Source: Ralstonia mannitolilytica (GTDB taxonomy: Bacteria > Pseudomonadota > Gammaproteobacteria > Burkholderiales > Burkholderiaceae). From it: a stretch of 64,000 bases of DNA. The first letter of the stretch is position 1, and each line of letters begins with the position of its first letter. Of the stretch, positions 51,981-61,700 are shown piece after piece. The notes below the pieces were generated by a model. That model worked only from the letters and a program-made list of their open reading frames with translations. It was not told the DNA's origin and did no database searches. A program made the translations under genes and the position numbers. The stretch is taken from positions 454,836-518,835 of the forward strand of contig NZ_CAJPVG010000002.1 of assembly GCF_905397375.1 (NCBI RefSeq). The letters are read 5' to 3'.

Positions 51981-52164
51981 AACCCCCTCGGAAGTGGGGT
52001 ATGGGCACCGCCCGCGCCCATACAAGGCTCCGCGGCATGCCGCGGGCCGGCCTGCTGCCGCGTCGTGTCGTCCATGTGACACTGCCGCAACGTGGAGCCC
52101 GCCGGTGCGTGGGCGGGCCACGCAACCGTTTCGTGCTCCGTCCCCCGGCGGGCACTTTTTTTTT
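51981..52164 (+). ncRNA. Candidate structured 3' end of a sigma54-driven transcript
   Basis: Successive hairpins are visible on the + strand: ACCCC/GGGGT (51982-52000), ATGGGC/GCCCAT (52001-52021), GGC-T-CCGCGG/CCGCGG-GCC (52026-52048), GTGTC/GACAC (52065-52082), and CGTGG-AG-CCCGCC/GGCGGG-CCACG (52091-52122). They end in the T9 terminator below. Start of transcript is inferred at about 51640. No known RNA family is recognised. Confidence 0.4.
52133..52164 (+). terminator. Intrinsic-type terminator with nine T residues
   Basis: GTGCTC (52133-52138) pairs with GGGCAC (52150-52155), one pair being a wobble, and T9 follows (52156-52164). It works only on the + strand, where no annotated gene precedes it, so it points to an unannotated transcript. 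Confidence 0.6.
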
Positions 52165-52252
52165 CATGGCGATTCTGGAAGCAGGATGCATTCGGCCAAC
52201 AACCGGATTCCCCCCGGCGCAGGCGTCGCCGCCGCTTCGTGGGCGGAGCCGC

Positions 52253-53626
52253 TCAGGCCGGATGGAGCGGATGTTCGGCGCGGATGCCGTGCTTCTGCAT
52301 CAGCCGATACAGCGTCACGCGCGAGACCGCCAATTCGCGCGCCGTCATGCCCATGTGAAAGCCGTTGCGGGCGATGGCGGTACGGATGGCATCCGATTCG
52401 GCGCCTTCGCGTGCCTCTTCCAGCGTCTGGCCCGACACCGAGGCGTAGCCCTCCAGGTGAAGATCGGCGGCCGAGATCTTGCGGTTATCGGTCATCACCA
52501 GTGCGCGCCGGACACGGTTGATCAGTTCGCGCACGTTGCCGGGCCACGGGTAGTGCATCATCGCGTGCAGCGCGCACGGGGTGAACCCGCGGATGCGATG
52601 CGAAGCCTCGCTCGCGTGCTGGGCAAGGATGTGCTCGGCAAGCAGGACGATGTCGCTGCCGCGCTCGCGCAGCGGCGGGACCGACAGCGTCAGCACGCAC
52701 AGCCGATGGAACAGGTCGGTGCGAAAGCCACCATGGTGCTGTGCGGCCTCCAGGTCCACGTGCGTAGCCGAGATGATGCGGATATCCAGCGGAATGGCCT
52801 GATGTCCGCCCAGCCGCGTAATCGTGCCTTGCTGCAGGAAGCGAAGCAGGCTGACCTGGCTCTCCAGCGGCAGGTCGCCGATTTCATCGAGGAACAGCGT
52901 GCCGCCATTGGCATGCTCGACCCAGCCGATGTGGCGCTGGTGCGCGCCCGTGAACGCGCCTTTCTCGTAGCCGAACAGCTCGGACTGGATGAGGTGCGGT
53001 GGGATCGCGCCGCAATTGATGGCGATGAACGGTCCGCTGGCACGCGCCGACGCTTCATGAATGGCCTGTGCGGTCAGTTCCTTGCCGGTGCCCGACTCGC
53101 CCGCGATGAAGGCCGGCGCACTGTTCTGCGCAACCTTGCGGATGGCGCGGAACAAGTTATGCATGGCAGGACACTCTCCGAGCATGCGCGCGTGAGTCGG
53201 TTTCGGTGCCGGCGCGACGTCCTGAGCCAGCGCCGCCATGCCCCACGCATGACGCAACGAGTACGCAACCTCGTCCGTGCGCAACGGCATCTGCACGTAG
53301 TCGACGCAATAGTCGCGCACCAGCCTGCGCACGCGTTCATGGCTCAGCATGGCCTGGGGCAGGGCCGCGACCCAGCCGACTTGCGGCACCTGCATGCAGC
53401 GCTCCAGCAGGTCCAGCTCGGCGGCCGAGAAGCTGCTGCCAAAATCGACCAGTCCGGCCTTGGGGCCGCCATCGCGGATCGCACAGCCCAGTTCGCGCAC
53501 CGACGTGACGCGCCGCACACGCCAGTCGGCGCCCAGGATCGTCTCGTCAATCTCCCCCAACCCTGCGCGTGACGCCACCACGACGGTTCGGCACGCAGCA
53601 GTACATTCCAGCGACTCATTGCGCAT
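52253..53626 (-). CDS. Sigma54-dependent Fis-family activator (VpsR-like)
   Basis: The 457-residue enhancer-binding protein has a divergent receiver-like N-terminus (1-130), an AAA+ domain with GESGTGKE (176-183), the sigma54-contacting GAFTGA loop (223-228), Walker B GGTLFLDEIGDL, and a C-terminal Fis-type helix-turn-helix (TARELAVSRVTLYRLMQKHG). In the N-terminus D61 (GLVDFG) is kept but the acidic pocket of strand 1 is absent, as in VpsR-type regulators that respond to c-di-GMP. It can activate sigma54 promoters; the candidate at 51614 is nearby. Confidence 0.9.
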   Translation of the reverse strand: MRNESLECTAACRTVVVASRAGLGEIDETILGADWRVRRVTSVRELGCAIRDGGPKAGLVDFGSSFSAAELDLLERCMQVPQVGWVAALPQAMLSHERVRRLVRDYCVDYVQMPLRTDEVAYSLRHAWGMAALAQDVAPAPKPTHARMLGECPAMHNLFRAIRKVAQNSAPAFIAGESGTGKELTAQAIHEASARASGPFIAINCGAIPPHLIQSELFGYEKGAFTGAHQRHIGWVEHANGGTLFLDEIGDLPLESQVSLLRFLQQGTITRLGGHQAIPLDIRIISATHVDLEAAQHHGGFRTDLFHRLCVLTLSVPPLRERGSDIVLLAEHILAQHASEASHRIRGFTPCALHAMMHYPWPGNVRELINRVRRALVMTDNRKISAADLHLEGYASVSGQTLEEAREGAESDAIRTAIARNGFHMGMTARELAVSRVTLYRLMQKHGIRAEHPLHPA

Positions 53627-53843
53627 GGTTTCCCCCGTTCGATTTTTCGTGGTGACTTCATCCTGACCGGCGGCTCGGCCGGGCCAGGCTTGCAGTATGG
53701 TTGCGGGGTTTCGCTTTGGCGATGACGTTTAAGGACGATGAACGCAAACGCTTGCGCCCGCGTCTCGTAATGCGAATGAACTATCGGCGTGCGCAAATGG
53801 CCCGGAAGGGTTCCCCCAGGAGGCGAGCACGGGTGACGCCGCC

Positions 53844-53875
53844 AAAAAAAACGCACCCCGGGAGGTGCGTTTTTT
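53844..53875. terminator. Bidirectional intrinsic terminator downstream of rho
   Basis: AAAAACGCACC and GGTGCGTTTTTT form a strong stem with a CCGGGA-type loop and A/T-tracts on both sides, 18 nt past the rho stop on the minus strand. Confidence 0.9.
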
Positions 53876-53893
53876 CGTCATGCGGGCGAAGGA

Positions 53894-55156
53894 TCAGCCG
53901 CCGCGTCGCATCATGTCGAAGAACTCGGCGTTGTTCTTGGTCGACTTGAGCTTGTCGAGCAGGAATTCCATCGCCTCGACTTCATCCATGTCGTGGATGA
54001 ACTTGCGCAGGATCCACACCTTCTGGAGGATGTCCGGCTTGATGAGCAGTTCCTCGCGGCGCGTGCCGGACTTGTTCAGGTTGATGGCCGGGTAGACACG
54101 CTTCTCGGCCAGGCGGCGCTCCAGGTGCACTTCCATGTTGCCGGTGCCCTTGAACTCTTCATAGATCACGTCGTCCATGCGGCTGCCGGTTTCGATGAGC
54201 GCCGTACCGATGATGGTCAGCGAACCGCCTTCTTCCAGGTTGCGTGCGGCACCGAAGAAACGCTTCGGGCGCTGCAGCGCGTTGGCATCCACACCGCCGG
54301 TCAGCACCTTGCCCGAGGTGGGCACCACGGTGTTGTAGGCGCGGGCCAGGCGCGTGATCGAGTCCAGCACGATCACCACGTCCTTCTTCAGCTCCACCAG
54401 GCGCTTGGCTTTTTCGATGACCATTTCGGCCACCTGCACGTGACGCACGGCCGGCTCGTCGAACGTAGAGGCCACCACCTCGCCGCGCACGGTGCGCTGC
54501 ATTTCGGTCACTTCTTCCGGACGCTCGTCGATCAGCAGCACGAACAGTTCTGCTTCCGGATGGTTGGCCGTAATGGCGTGCGCAATGTGCTGCAGCATCA
54601 CGGTCTTGCCCGACTTCGGGCTGGCGACCAGCAGCGCGCGCTGGCCCCGGCCGATCGGGGCAATCATATCGATGATGCGGCCGGTGATGTTCTCTTCGGC
54701 CTTGATGTCGCGTTCGAGCGTGAGCGGCTTGTTCGGGTGCAGCGGCGTCAGGTTCTCGAACATGATGCGGTTCTTCACCGCTTCCGGCGGCTGGCCGTTG
54801 ACCTTGTCGACCTTCACCAGCGCGAAGTAGCGCTCGCCATCCTTCGGGGTGCGGACTTCGCCTTCGATCGTGTCGCCGGTGTGCAGGTTGAAGCGGCGGA
54901 TCTGCGACGGGCTGATGTAGATGTCGTCCGTGCTGGCTAGGTACGAAGTCTCGGGCGAACGCAGAAAACCGAAGCCGTCGGGCAGCACCTCGAGCGTGCC
55001 GTCGCCGAAAATCGTTTCGCCCTGTTTCGCCTTCTTCTTCAGGATGGCAAACATCAATTCCTGTTTGCGCATGCGCTGCGCGTTGTCGATCTCCAGCTGT
55101 CCCGCCATTTCCAGCAATTGGGACACGTGCAGGGATTTCAGTTCTGTCAGATGCAT
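53894..55156 (-). CDS. rho: Transcription termination factor Rho
   Basis: The 420-residue hexameric RNA helicase has the N-terminal Rho domain, the RNA-binding DGFGFLRSP segment, the Walker A SPKSGKT and the LLIDERPEEV Walker B. It ends untranslated transcripts genome-wide. The start MHLTELKSLHVSQL is the family start, and longer open sequence upstream is trxA in another frame. Its leader has two strong hairpins that may regulate it. Confidence 0.97.
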   Translation of the reverse strand: MHLTELKSLHVSQLLEMAGQLEIDNAQRMRKQELMFAILKKKAKQGETIFGDGTLEVLPDGFGFLRSPETSYLASTDDIYISPSQIRRFNLHTGDTIEGEVRTPKDGERYFALVKVDKVNGQPPEAVKNRIMFENLTPLHPNKPLTLERDIKAEENITGRIIDMIAPIGRGQRALLVASPKSGKTVMLQHIAHAITANHPEAELFVLLIDERPEEVTEMQRTVRGEVVASTFDEPAVRHVQVAEMVIEKAKRLVELKKDVVIVLDSITRLARAYNTVVPTSGKVLTGGVDANALQRPKRFFGAARNLEEGGSLTIIGTALIETGSRMDDVIYEEFKGTGNMEVHLERRLAEKRVYPAINLNKSGTRREELLIKPDILQKVWILRKFIHDMDEVEAMEFLLDKLKSTKNNAEFFDMMRRGG

Positions 55157-55215
55157 AGACGAAAGAATGGGAATGGCCCGAACGGGCGGCGAAACGGGAA
55201 AACGCGGGGAGGGGG

Positions 55216-55237
55216 AAAAAGGTCGAGCGAACGCTCG
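55216..55237 (-). promoter_or_regulatory. Terminator-like hairpin in the rho leader
   Basis: CGAGCG and CGCTCG (55224-55237) pair around two bases and, on the minus strand, are followed by ACC and five T residues. It lies 60 nt upstream of rho and could end trxA transcripts or attenuate rho. Confidence 0.5.
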
Positions 55238-55350
55238 GGGAAACAGATTGGCTGCAATCTTAGCACAACGCTGGCGGGCTTCCAGGCGAAAGCGCGCCAG
55301 CGTGTGCGGAGGCGGCTCAGAGACTGCGCGCCGCCTCGGAGCCCGAAGGC

Positions 55351-55677
55351 TTAGACGTGGCTGTCCAGGAAAGCGGTCAACTGGGACTTCGACAGCGCGC
55401 CCACCTTCTGGGCGGCCACGGCGCCGTTCTTGAACAGGATCAGCGTCGGGATACCGCGAATGCCGAACTTGGCCGGAACCTGCTGGTTGTCGTCGACGTT
55501 GATCTTGGCGATCTGGATCTTGTCGCCGTAGTCCTTGGCGACTTCGTCGAGGATCGGGGCGATCATCTTGCAGGGGCCGCACCATTCGGCCCAGAAGTCG
55601 ACCAGCACGGGTTTATCGGACTTGAGCACGTCGGCCTCGAAAGACGCGTCGCTCACATACTTGATCTGTTCGCTCAT
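55351..55677 (-). CDS. trxA: Thioredoxin
   Basis: The 108-residue protein is a standard thioredoxin 1, with the redox centre WCGPC at C33/C36 in FWAEWCGPCKM and cis-proline region RGIPTLILF. It reduces protein disulfides in the cytoplasm. rho follows downstream on the same strand, the same order as in E. coli. Confidence 0.97.
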   Translation of the reverse strand: MSEQIKYVSDASFEADVLKSDKPVLVDFWAEWCGPCKMIAPILDEVAKDYGDKIQIAKINVDDNQQVPAKFGIRGIPTLILFKNGAVAAQKVGALSKSQLTAFLDSHV

Positions 55678-55899
55678 GGCGGGAACCTCTGTTATTTCGT
55701 AAAAGCTGGCGACGTGCGCCGAACCCATACATTACACGATTACGCGAGCTGGCGTGCATTGGCGCCACTGCCCGCGCGGATGCTGCTGATATAGTACCGG
55801 CGCGCCCATTTTCAATCGTTGATTGTGTCTATCGCGCCAATAGCCGCAGGTTGAAGGCCACGGGCTGCGTTTCCTTTCTCGCCACTTGATCGACGCCGC

Positions 55900-58764
55900 A
55901 TGCAGACGCTTGCTTTCGCGCCAGGCCCAGCATTCCTTTCGCGTGCCGCCGACGCGGCATGGCGCTTCCTGGATGCGCATGTGCAGTCTTCTGCGGCGCC
56001 GTCGGGGCAGGCCACCGTTGTCGTGCCGACGGCAGCGCAGATTCCTGGCGTGCGCAATGCGCTGCACGCGAGCGCCCAGGCTTCGGGCACGCCGCGGCTG
56101 CTGCCGCGCATTGTGACGCTGGGGCATTGGCTGCTCGATTTGCCGCCCGAGCCCGATGCGCCCGCCGCACGTGCGCCGCTCTCGCGGCTGCTGGCGGTGC
56201 AGCAGGCACTGAAGACCCAGGCGTGGCTGCGCGAAGCGCTCGGTGCGCAGGACGATGCGGCACTTTGGGGCGTGGCGCAGGTGCTGGTGACCGTCTCCGA
56301 TGAACTCTCACAGCGCTGGCTGAACCTCGATGCCACGCATGGCGACGCGCAGGGCCGCTCCGATGAACTCGAAGCCGTGCTGGCCCAGGCGCTGGAGCGT
56401 ACCTATGCGCAGTTGTCGGAGCGGTTTCTTGGCACCGAATCGCGCATCGTCCTGACGTTCTGGCGGCTGCTTTCCAGCGCCGCCGATCCGATCCCCATGC
56501 GGCTGCGCGCCATGCGGCGCCTGCTTGCCGAGTTGCGCGGCCCGATCGTGTGGATGAGCCCGACCGACCCGGACACCGTCGAGTTCGATTTTCTGCAGCG
56601 TGCCGCTGAACGCGTGCCGGTGCTGGTCGTCGGGTATGACTGGCATGCAGGGCAGGCGCAGTCTGCCTCCGCGCCCGCCACGCATGCCGATTTCCGCCAT
56701 CTGCTGCTCCATGCCTGGCCCGAATGCGCCACACCGGGCCACCACGAGGATGACGACGCCGATGACGCGCTTGGCGCACCCGCCGTGCACATCGCAGGGG
56801 CCGCACGGTTTGAAGACGAGGCCGCCTTTGCGGCGCATACGCTCGTCGCGTGGCTGAATGCCGGACGACGCTCGCTCGCGCTGGTGGCGCAGGACCGCAT
56901 CGTCGCGCGGCGCGTGCGGGCGCTGCTCGCTCGCGTGAACGTGCCGGTGCGGGATGAGACCGGCTGGAAGCTCTCCACCACGCGTGCGGCCGCCGCGCTG
57001 ATGCGCTGGATCGATGTGGTGCAGGGCGATGGCGATACCGCAGCGTTGCTCGATTTCGTCAAGAGTCCGTTCTGCCTGCGCGATACGCAGGCCGGCACCG
57101 GTACGCCGGCATGGGTGGCGGAACTGGAGCGCCGCGTCCGCCGCCACAACGTCACGGGCGGCTGGGGGCGCTTGCGTCGGCTGGTGGCAGATCGCGAGGC
57201 TCAGGATGCCGACGCCGCTTCTGGCGCCGCGCAGCCGAGCCGCCTCGCTGACCGCCTCGGCCTGTTGGCGGACGAGGCGGCGCTGTGGCGCCGGGCCGGC
57301 AACGCCACGCTCGACGCCTGGGTAACGTTGCTGGCCGGTACGCTCGACCGCCTGCACATGCGCATCGGCCTGCAGAACGACGACGCGGGCCGTCAGCTGC
57401 TCGACTGGGTGGACCGTCTGCGCATGTCGGTGCATGGCAGTGCCGATGCGGGGGCGCGCTTCTCGCTCGCCGAGTGGCGCTCGCTGCTGTCGATGCTGCT
57501 GGAATCGGCCGTCTTCAGCGAGCCGGCGCCGCCGGCCGATCGCCGCGTGGTCATCCTGCCGCTCAACGGCGCGCGGATGCGGCGCTTCGACGGCGTGGTC
57601 GTGGTCGGCTGTGACGACGCCCAGTTGCCATCTGCGCAGCCCGAGTGGCTGTTCTTCTCCAACGACGTGCGCCGCGAACTTGGCCTGCCTGACCGCGCAC
57701 AGCGTTTTGCGCAGCAAGCGCGCGATTTGGCCGAGGTGCTGCTCAACCAAGAGGAAGTCGTGCTGACCTGGCAGCGTCACGGCAGCCGGGGCGAGCCCAA
57801 TCGGTTGTCAGGCTGGCTCGAGCGGCTGCAGCGCCGGCTGGCCGTGGCGGGCGTACGGATCGAGACGCCGGTCGTCCTGCCCAACCTGCAGACGTCGAGC
57901 CGGCCGACCGATATGCCCGCACCCGCCGCGCCCGCGCTCGTGCCGTCGACGTTGAGCGCCGCCGCCTACAACAGCCTGCGCCGCTGTCCGTACCAGTTCT
58001 TCGTCGGCCGCATGCTGCGGCTGGGCGAGCTGGAGGAGGTGTCCGATGAGCTCGAGAAGCGCGATATCGGCGAGATCCTCCACGCGATCCTCCATCGTTT
58101 CCACCAGCAGTTGCGCGAGACGCCGAAGCACGACCCCGCAGAGCGGCAAGCCCTGCTGCAGGCGCTCACCGACGCGCATTTCGGCCCGTTGCTGGCCGAA
58201 GACGGCAACGCGCTGCGCTTCTATCGGCGCTGGCAGGCGGTGATGCCGTCATACCTTGCGTGGCAGGCTGCGCGCGAAGCCGACGGCTGGCGCTTTGAGG
58301 CGGGCGAGATCGACGCCGAGACATCGACCACGCTGCCCGGCGAACGTGTCCTGCGCCTGCGCGGCCGCATCGACCGCGTCGATGTGCACGACGAGCATGG
58401 CATCGCGGTGCTCGACTACAAGACGCAGTCGCCCATGGCGCTCACACGGCGCGCCAAGGCCCCGTTCGAGGATTGCCAGCTGCCGTTCTACGGTGTGCTC
58501 GAGCCCCGCGCCGGGGCAGGCGGCTGGGTCTCGCTCGATGGCGAGGCGCGTGGTGATCAACGCGACGTTGCGCTGCCGGATTTCACGCAGATCGTCGACT
58601 GGCTGATCGAACAAATGCAAAAAGACATGGCTGCGCTGGCGGCTGGTGCACCGCTGCCGGCGTTTGGCGATGAATCCGCGTGCCGCTACTGTGCGGCGCG
58701 AGGGTTGTGCCGCAAGGGGTATTGGACCGATGGCGCACCACGTGAACCGGAGGCGCAGGCATGA
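55900..58764 (+). CDS. addB: AddB-like ATP-dependent nuclease subunit (PD-(D/E)XK)
   Basis: The 954-residue protein has a degenerate UvrD-like N-terminal part and a C-terminal PD-(D/E)XK nuclease with VLDYKTQSP. Four cysteines consistent with the AddB iron-sulfur staple are present: one in LRRCPYQFF (about residue 695) and three in ACRYCAARGLC near residue 928-936. It works with the next gene in processing double-strand breaks for recombination. Its stop overlaps the partner's ATG. Confidence 0.87.
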   Translation: MQTLAFAPGPAFLSRAADAAWRFLDAHVQSSAAPSGQATVVVPTAAQIPGVRNALHASAQASGTPRLLPRIVTLGHWLLDLPPEPDAPAARAPLSRLLAVQQALKTQAWLREALGAQDDAALWGVAQVLVTVSDELSQRWLNLDATHGDAQGRSDELEAVLAQALERTYAQLSERFLGTESRIVLTFWRLLSSAADPIPMRLRAMRRLLAELRGPIVWMSPTDPDTVEFDFLQRAAERVPVLVVGYDWHAGQAQSASAPATHADFRHLLLHAWPECATPGHHEDDDADDALGAPAVHIAGAARFEDEAAFAAHTLVAWLNAGRRSLALVAQDRIVARRVRALLARVNVPVRDETGWKLSTTRAAAALMRWIDVVQGDGDTAALLDFVKSPFCLRDTQAGTGTPAWVAELERRVRRHNVTGGWGRLRRLVADREAQDADAASGAAQPSRLADRLGLLADEAALWRRAGNATLDAWVTLLAGTLDRLHMRIGLQNDDAGRQLLDWVDRLRMSVHGSADAGARFSLAEWRSLLSMLLESAVFSEPAPPADRRVVILPLNGARMRRFDGVVVVGCDDAQLPSAQPEWLFFSNDVRRELGLPDRAQRFAQQARDLAEVLLNQEEVVLTWQRHGSRGEPNRLSGWLERLQRRLAVAGVRIETPVVLPNLQTSSRPTDMPAPAAPALVPSTLSAAAYNSLRRCPYQFFVGRMLRLGELEEVSDELEKRDIGEILHAILHRFHQQLRETPKHDPAERQALLQALTDAHFGPLLAEDGNALRFYRRWQAVMPSYLAWQAAREADGWRFEAGEIDAETSTTLPGERVLRLRGRIDRVDVHDEHGIAVLDYKTQSPMALTRRAKAPFEDCQLPFYGVLEPRAGAGGWVSLDGEARGDQRDVALPDFTQIVDWLIEQMQKDMAALAAGAPLPAFGDESACRYCAARGLCRKGYWTDGAPREPEAQA

Positions 58765-61700
58765 GCGACCACGCGTACGAACGCGACGGGTCGCCGGTCT
58801 CGCCGGAAGACTTCTCGCGCGCGGCATGCGACCCGCGGCGCTCCGTCGTGGTCGAAGCATGCGCGGGCAGCGGCAAGACGTGGCTGCTGGTCACACGCAT
58901 GCTGCGCCTGCTGCTGGCTGGCGCCGCGCCGTCCGACATTCTGGCCATCACGTTCACGCGCAAGGCCGCTGAAGAGATGCGCCAGCGTCTGCTGGACATC
59001 CTCGCCCAACTCGCCAGTGCCGATGACGCGGGCGTGGTGCGCGAACTGATCGCCCGCACGGTCGACGAGCGCGAGGCACCGGCGCTGATCGACACGGCGC
59101 GCTGTTTGTATGCGCGCGTGCTCGAGTCGCCTTCGCGCATGGCGATCGACACGTTCCATGGCTGGTTCGGCTCGCTGCTGCGCGGTGCACCGCTATCGTC
59201 CGGCGTGCCGCAGGGCGCGTCGCTGCGGGAAGATGCCGGGCGGCTGCGCCGCGAGGCTTGGGCACCGTTCTGGCGCGGCCTCCTCGCAGAAGATCAGGCC
59301 GAGCTGCGCGCTGCATATGAGGCGCTTGCCGACCTCGTCGGCGATTTCCATGCCGGCCGCCTGCTCGACGCGATGTTCCATCAGCGCAGCGATTGGTGGG
59401 CCTACAAGACGCAAGCAGGCGCACAGCCGCTCGATGCGCTGGACGACCTGCTGGGCGAAGATGCGACGACCGATCCGTTGATCGAAGCGCTGCAGGACGC
59501 AACGCTGCTGGCCGACATGCTGCGCGTGTCGCGCTGGCTGGGGCAGGGTGGCGCGGCGGAAGGCAAGCGCGCGGTGGCGATCGAGTCGGCCGTCACGGCG
59601 GCGCGCGGCATCGACGTGTCCGATGAAGCGGCTCGTGCGCAGGCGTTCGATACGCTGTTCGCGGCGTTTCACACGCAGGCCGGCAAGGCGCGGGCCTGCA
59701 AGCCGACGAAGGCACTCATCAAGGCCGTCGGGGACGAACATGCACAAACGCTGGTCACGCTGCACACCGCGCTGTGCGAAGCGCTGGCCGTGGTGCAGGC
59801 GCGCCGGCAGGAGGCCCGCGTGCGCGCCGTCAACGCGGCGTTGTTCACGCTCGGCGATGCGCTCATCGACCGCTATCAGGCCTACAAGCGACAGGCGCGC
59901 GCCATGGACTTCACCGACCTCGAATGGGAAGCCGCTCGCCTGATGCAGCAGGAAGACACGGCTGCCTATCTGCAGGTGCGGCTCGATGCGCGCTACAAGC
60001 ATCTGCTGCTTGACGAATTTCAGGATACGAACCCGATGCAGTGGCGCATCCTCCAGGGGTGGCTGCGCGGTTATGAAGGCACGGGCATGCGGCCGAGCGT
60101 CTTCCTGGTCGGCGATCCGAAGCAGTCCATCTACCGTTTCCGCCGCGCCGATGCGCGCTTGTTCGATGCGGCGCGCGAGATGCTCGTCGCCGAGTTCGGC
60201 GCCACCGTTCTGCGTACGAACCGCACGCGCCGCAATGCGCCGGCCGTGCTCGAGTGGGTCAACGCCGTCTTTCTGCAGGCGCGCGCGCGCGGCGATTATC
60301 CGATCTACGCCGAGCAAAGCACCGCCGTGGATGCACCCGTCGGCCAGGCGCTGTTGCTGCCGCTCGTGCCCGTACCCGAGGCCGCGCAGGCCGACGACAC
60401 CACACCGCGCGACACCCTGAGCGAACCGCGCGAAGAGGCCGGCGATTCGCAGCGGTATGAAGAAGGCCGCCAGGTGGCAGCATGCCTGCGCGCGCTGCAC
60501 GCGGGCGAGCGTATCCGCGAAAACGGCACCGAGCGCGCCGTCTGCTGGCGCGATTTCCAGTTGCTCGTGCGCCGCAAGCGCTACCTCGCCGATTACGAAC
60601 GCGCGCTCCGCGATGCCGGCGTGCCGTATCTGAGCCCGCGCCGCGGCGGCTTGCTGGCGACGCTCGAGGCGCTGGATCTGTGTGCGCTGCTCGATTTCCT
60701 GATGACGCCGCAGGCGGATCTGTCGCTCGCACACGTCCTGCGCAGCCCCATCTTCGCCGTCACCAACGATGACCTCATCGCGCTCGCCGGGTCCGGTGAA
60801 GGCGGGGGGGGCACGACCTGGTGGGACCGCCTGACCACACTGGCAGGCCGCCCCGATACCGCATCTGCGCTGGTTCACGCGCAGCGCATGCTGGCGCGCT
60901 GGCTGGCCGTCGCGCCCACGCTGCCCGTGCATGACCTGCTCGATCACATCGTCTACACCGGCGAACTCAAGCGCCGCTATGCCGAGCGCGCCCCAGCCGC
61001 CAACCGCGACCAGGTGCTGGCCAACCTCGATGCGTTCCTGAAGCTCGCCCTGGACCTGGATGGCGGCCGTTACCCCAGCCTGCCGAAGTTCATGGCGGAG
61101 TTGCGCGCCATCCGCCAGGGTGATGACGAAGAGAGCCCCGATGAAGGCGTGCAAGGCGATGCCGCGGAAGCGCCCGACGCGATCGACGCCGAAGTCGCCA
61201 GCGAAGGGCTGGATGCCGTGCAGATCCTGACCGTCCATGCCTCGAAGGGGCTGGAGGCGCCGTTTGTCGTGCTGCTCGACAGCCATCACAGCGACACCCG
61301 CGCAGACACCACCGGCATCCTCATCGACTGGCCCCCTGGTGCCGATGCGCCGACGCACTTCTCCGCATTCGGCAAGGCCGCCGAGCGGGGTCGTGCGCGT
61401 GATCCGCTGTTTGCCGCGGAGCAGGCGCTTGCCGCACGAGAAAACTGGAACCTGCTCTACGTGGCCATGACGCGTGCGCGGCAGGGGCTGATCGTCTCCG
61501 GCGTGGCCAACAAGCGCGATGCCGCCGCCGCGCAGTCGGTCGACGAAGGCGAGGTGCCCGACATCGACGGCAGCGCAAGCTGGTACACGCTGCTCGCCAC
61601 GGCCGGCGTGGCATCGCCGGCGCCGATGATGGATGCTGCTGTCGCAGAGACCGCCGCTGCCGCGCAAGGTGAAGTCGTCTCGTACCACGATTTCCGCGCG

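Larger units (their letters stand above)
51282..52252. other. Long non-coding-looking region with sigma54-type regulatory architecture
   Basis: No open frame here is convincing. A frame from 51656 has a good Shine-Dalgarno but runs 638 codons through the terminator at 52164 and on antisense to the sigma54 activator gene. Two minus-strand frames (51604-52191 and 51611-52090) are R/S/H-rich without RBS. The individual sites found here are listed separately. It may encode a small RNA, a frameshifted small gene, or both. Confidence 0.55.

Noticed and set aside
51966..52122. Resemblance to a cobalamin riboswitch (AGGGAATCGGGCGCAA, ACTGCCGCAAC)
   Set aside because: The other conserved boxes (B12 box, GCCACTG in the right order) are missing or misplaced, and no B12-related gene follows.
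51604..52191. Two overlapping minus-strand open frames
   Set aside because: Their composition is R, S, T and H rich with no RBS and no recognisable domain; one end overlaps the sigma54 element.
51656..53572. A 638-codon + strand frame with a strong Shine-Dalgarno
   Set aside because: It passes through a T9 terminator and is antisense to the sigma54 activator gene, whose motifs are unmistakable. Only its first part might be expressed.
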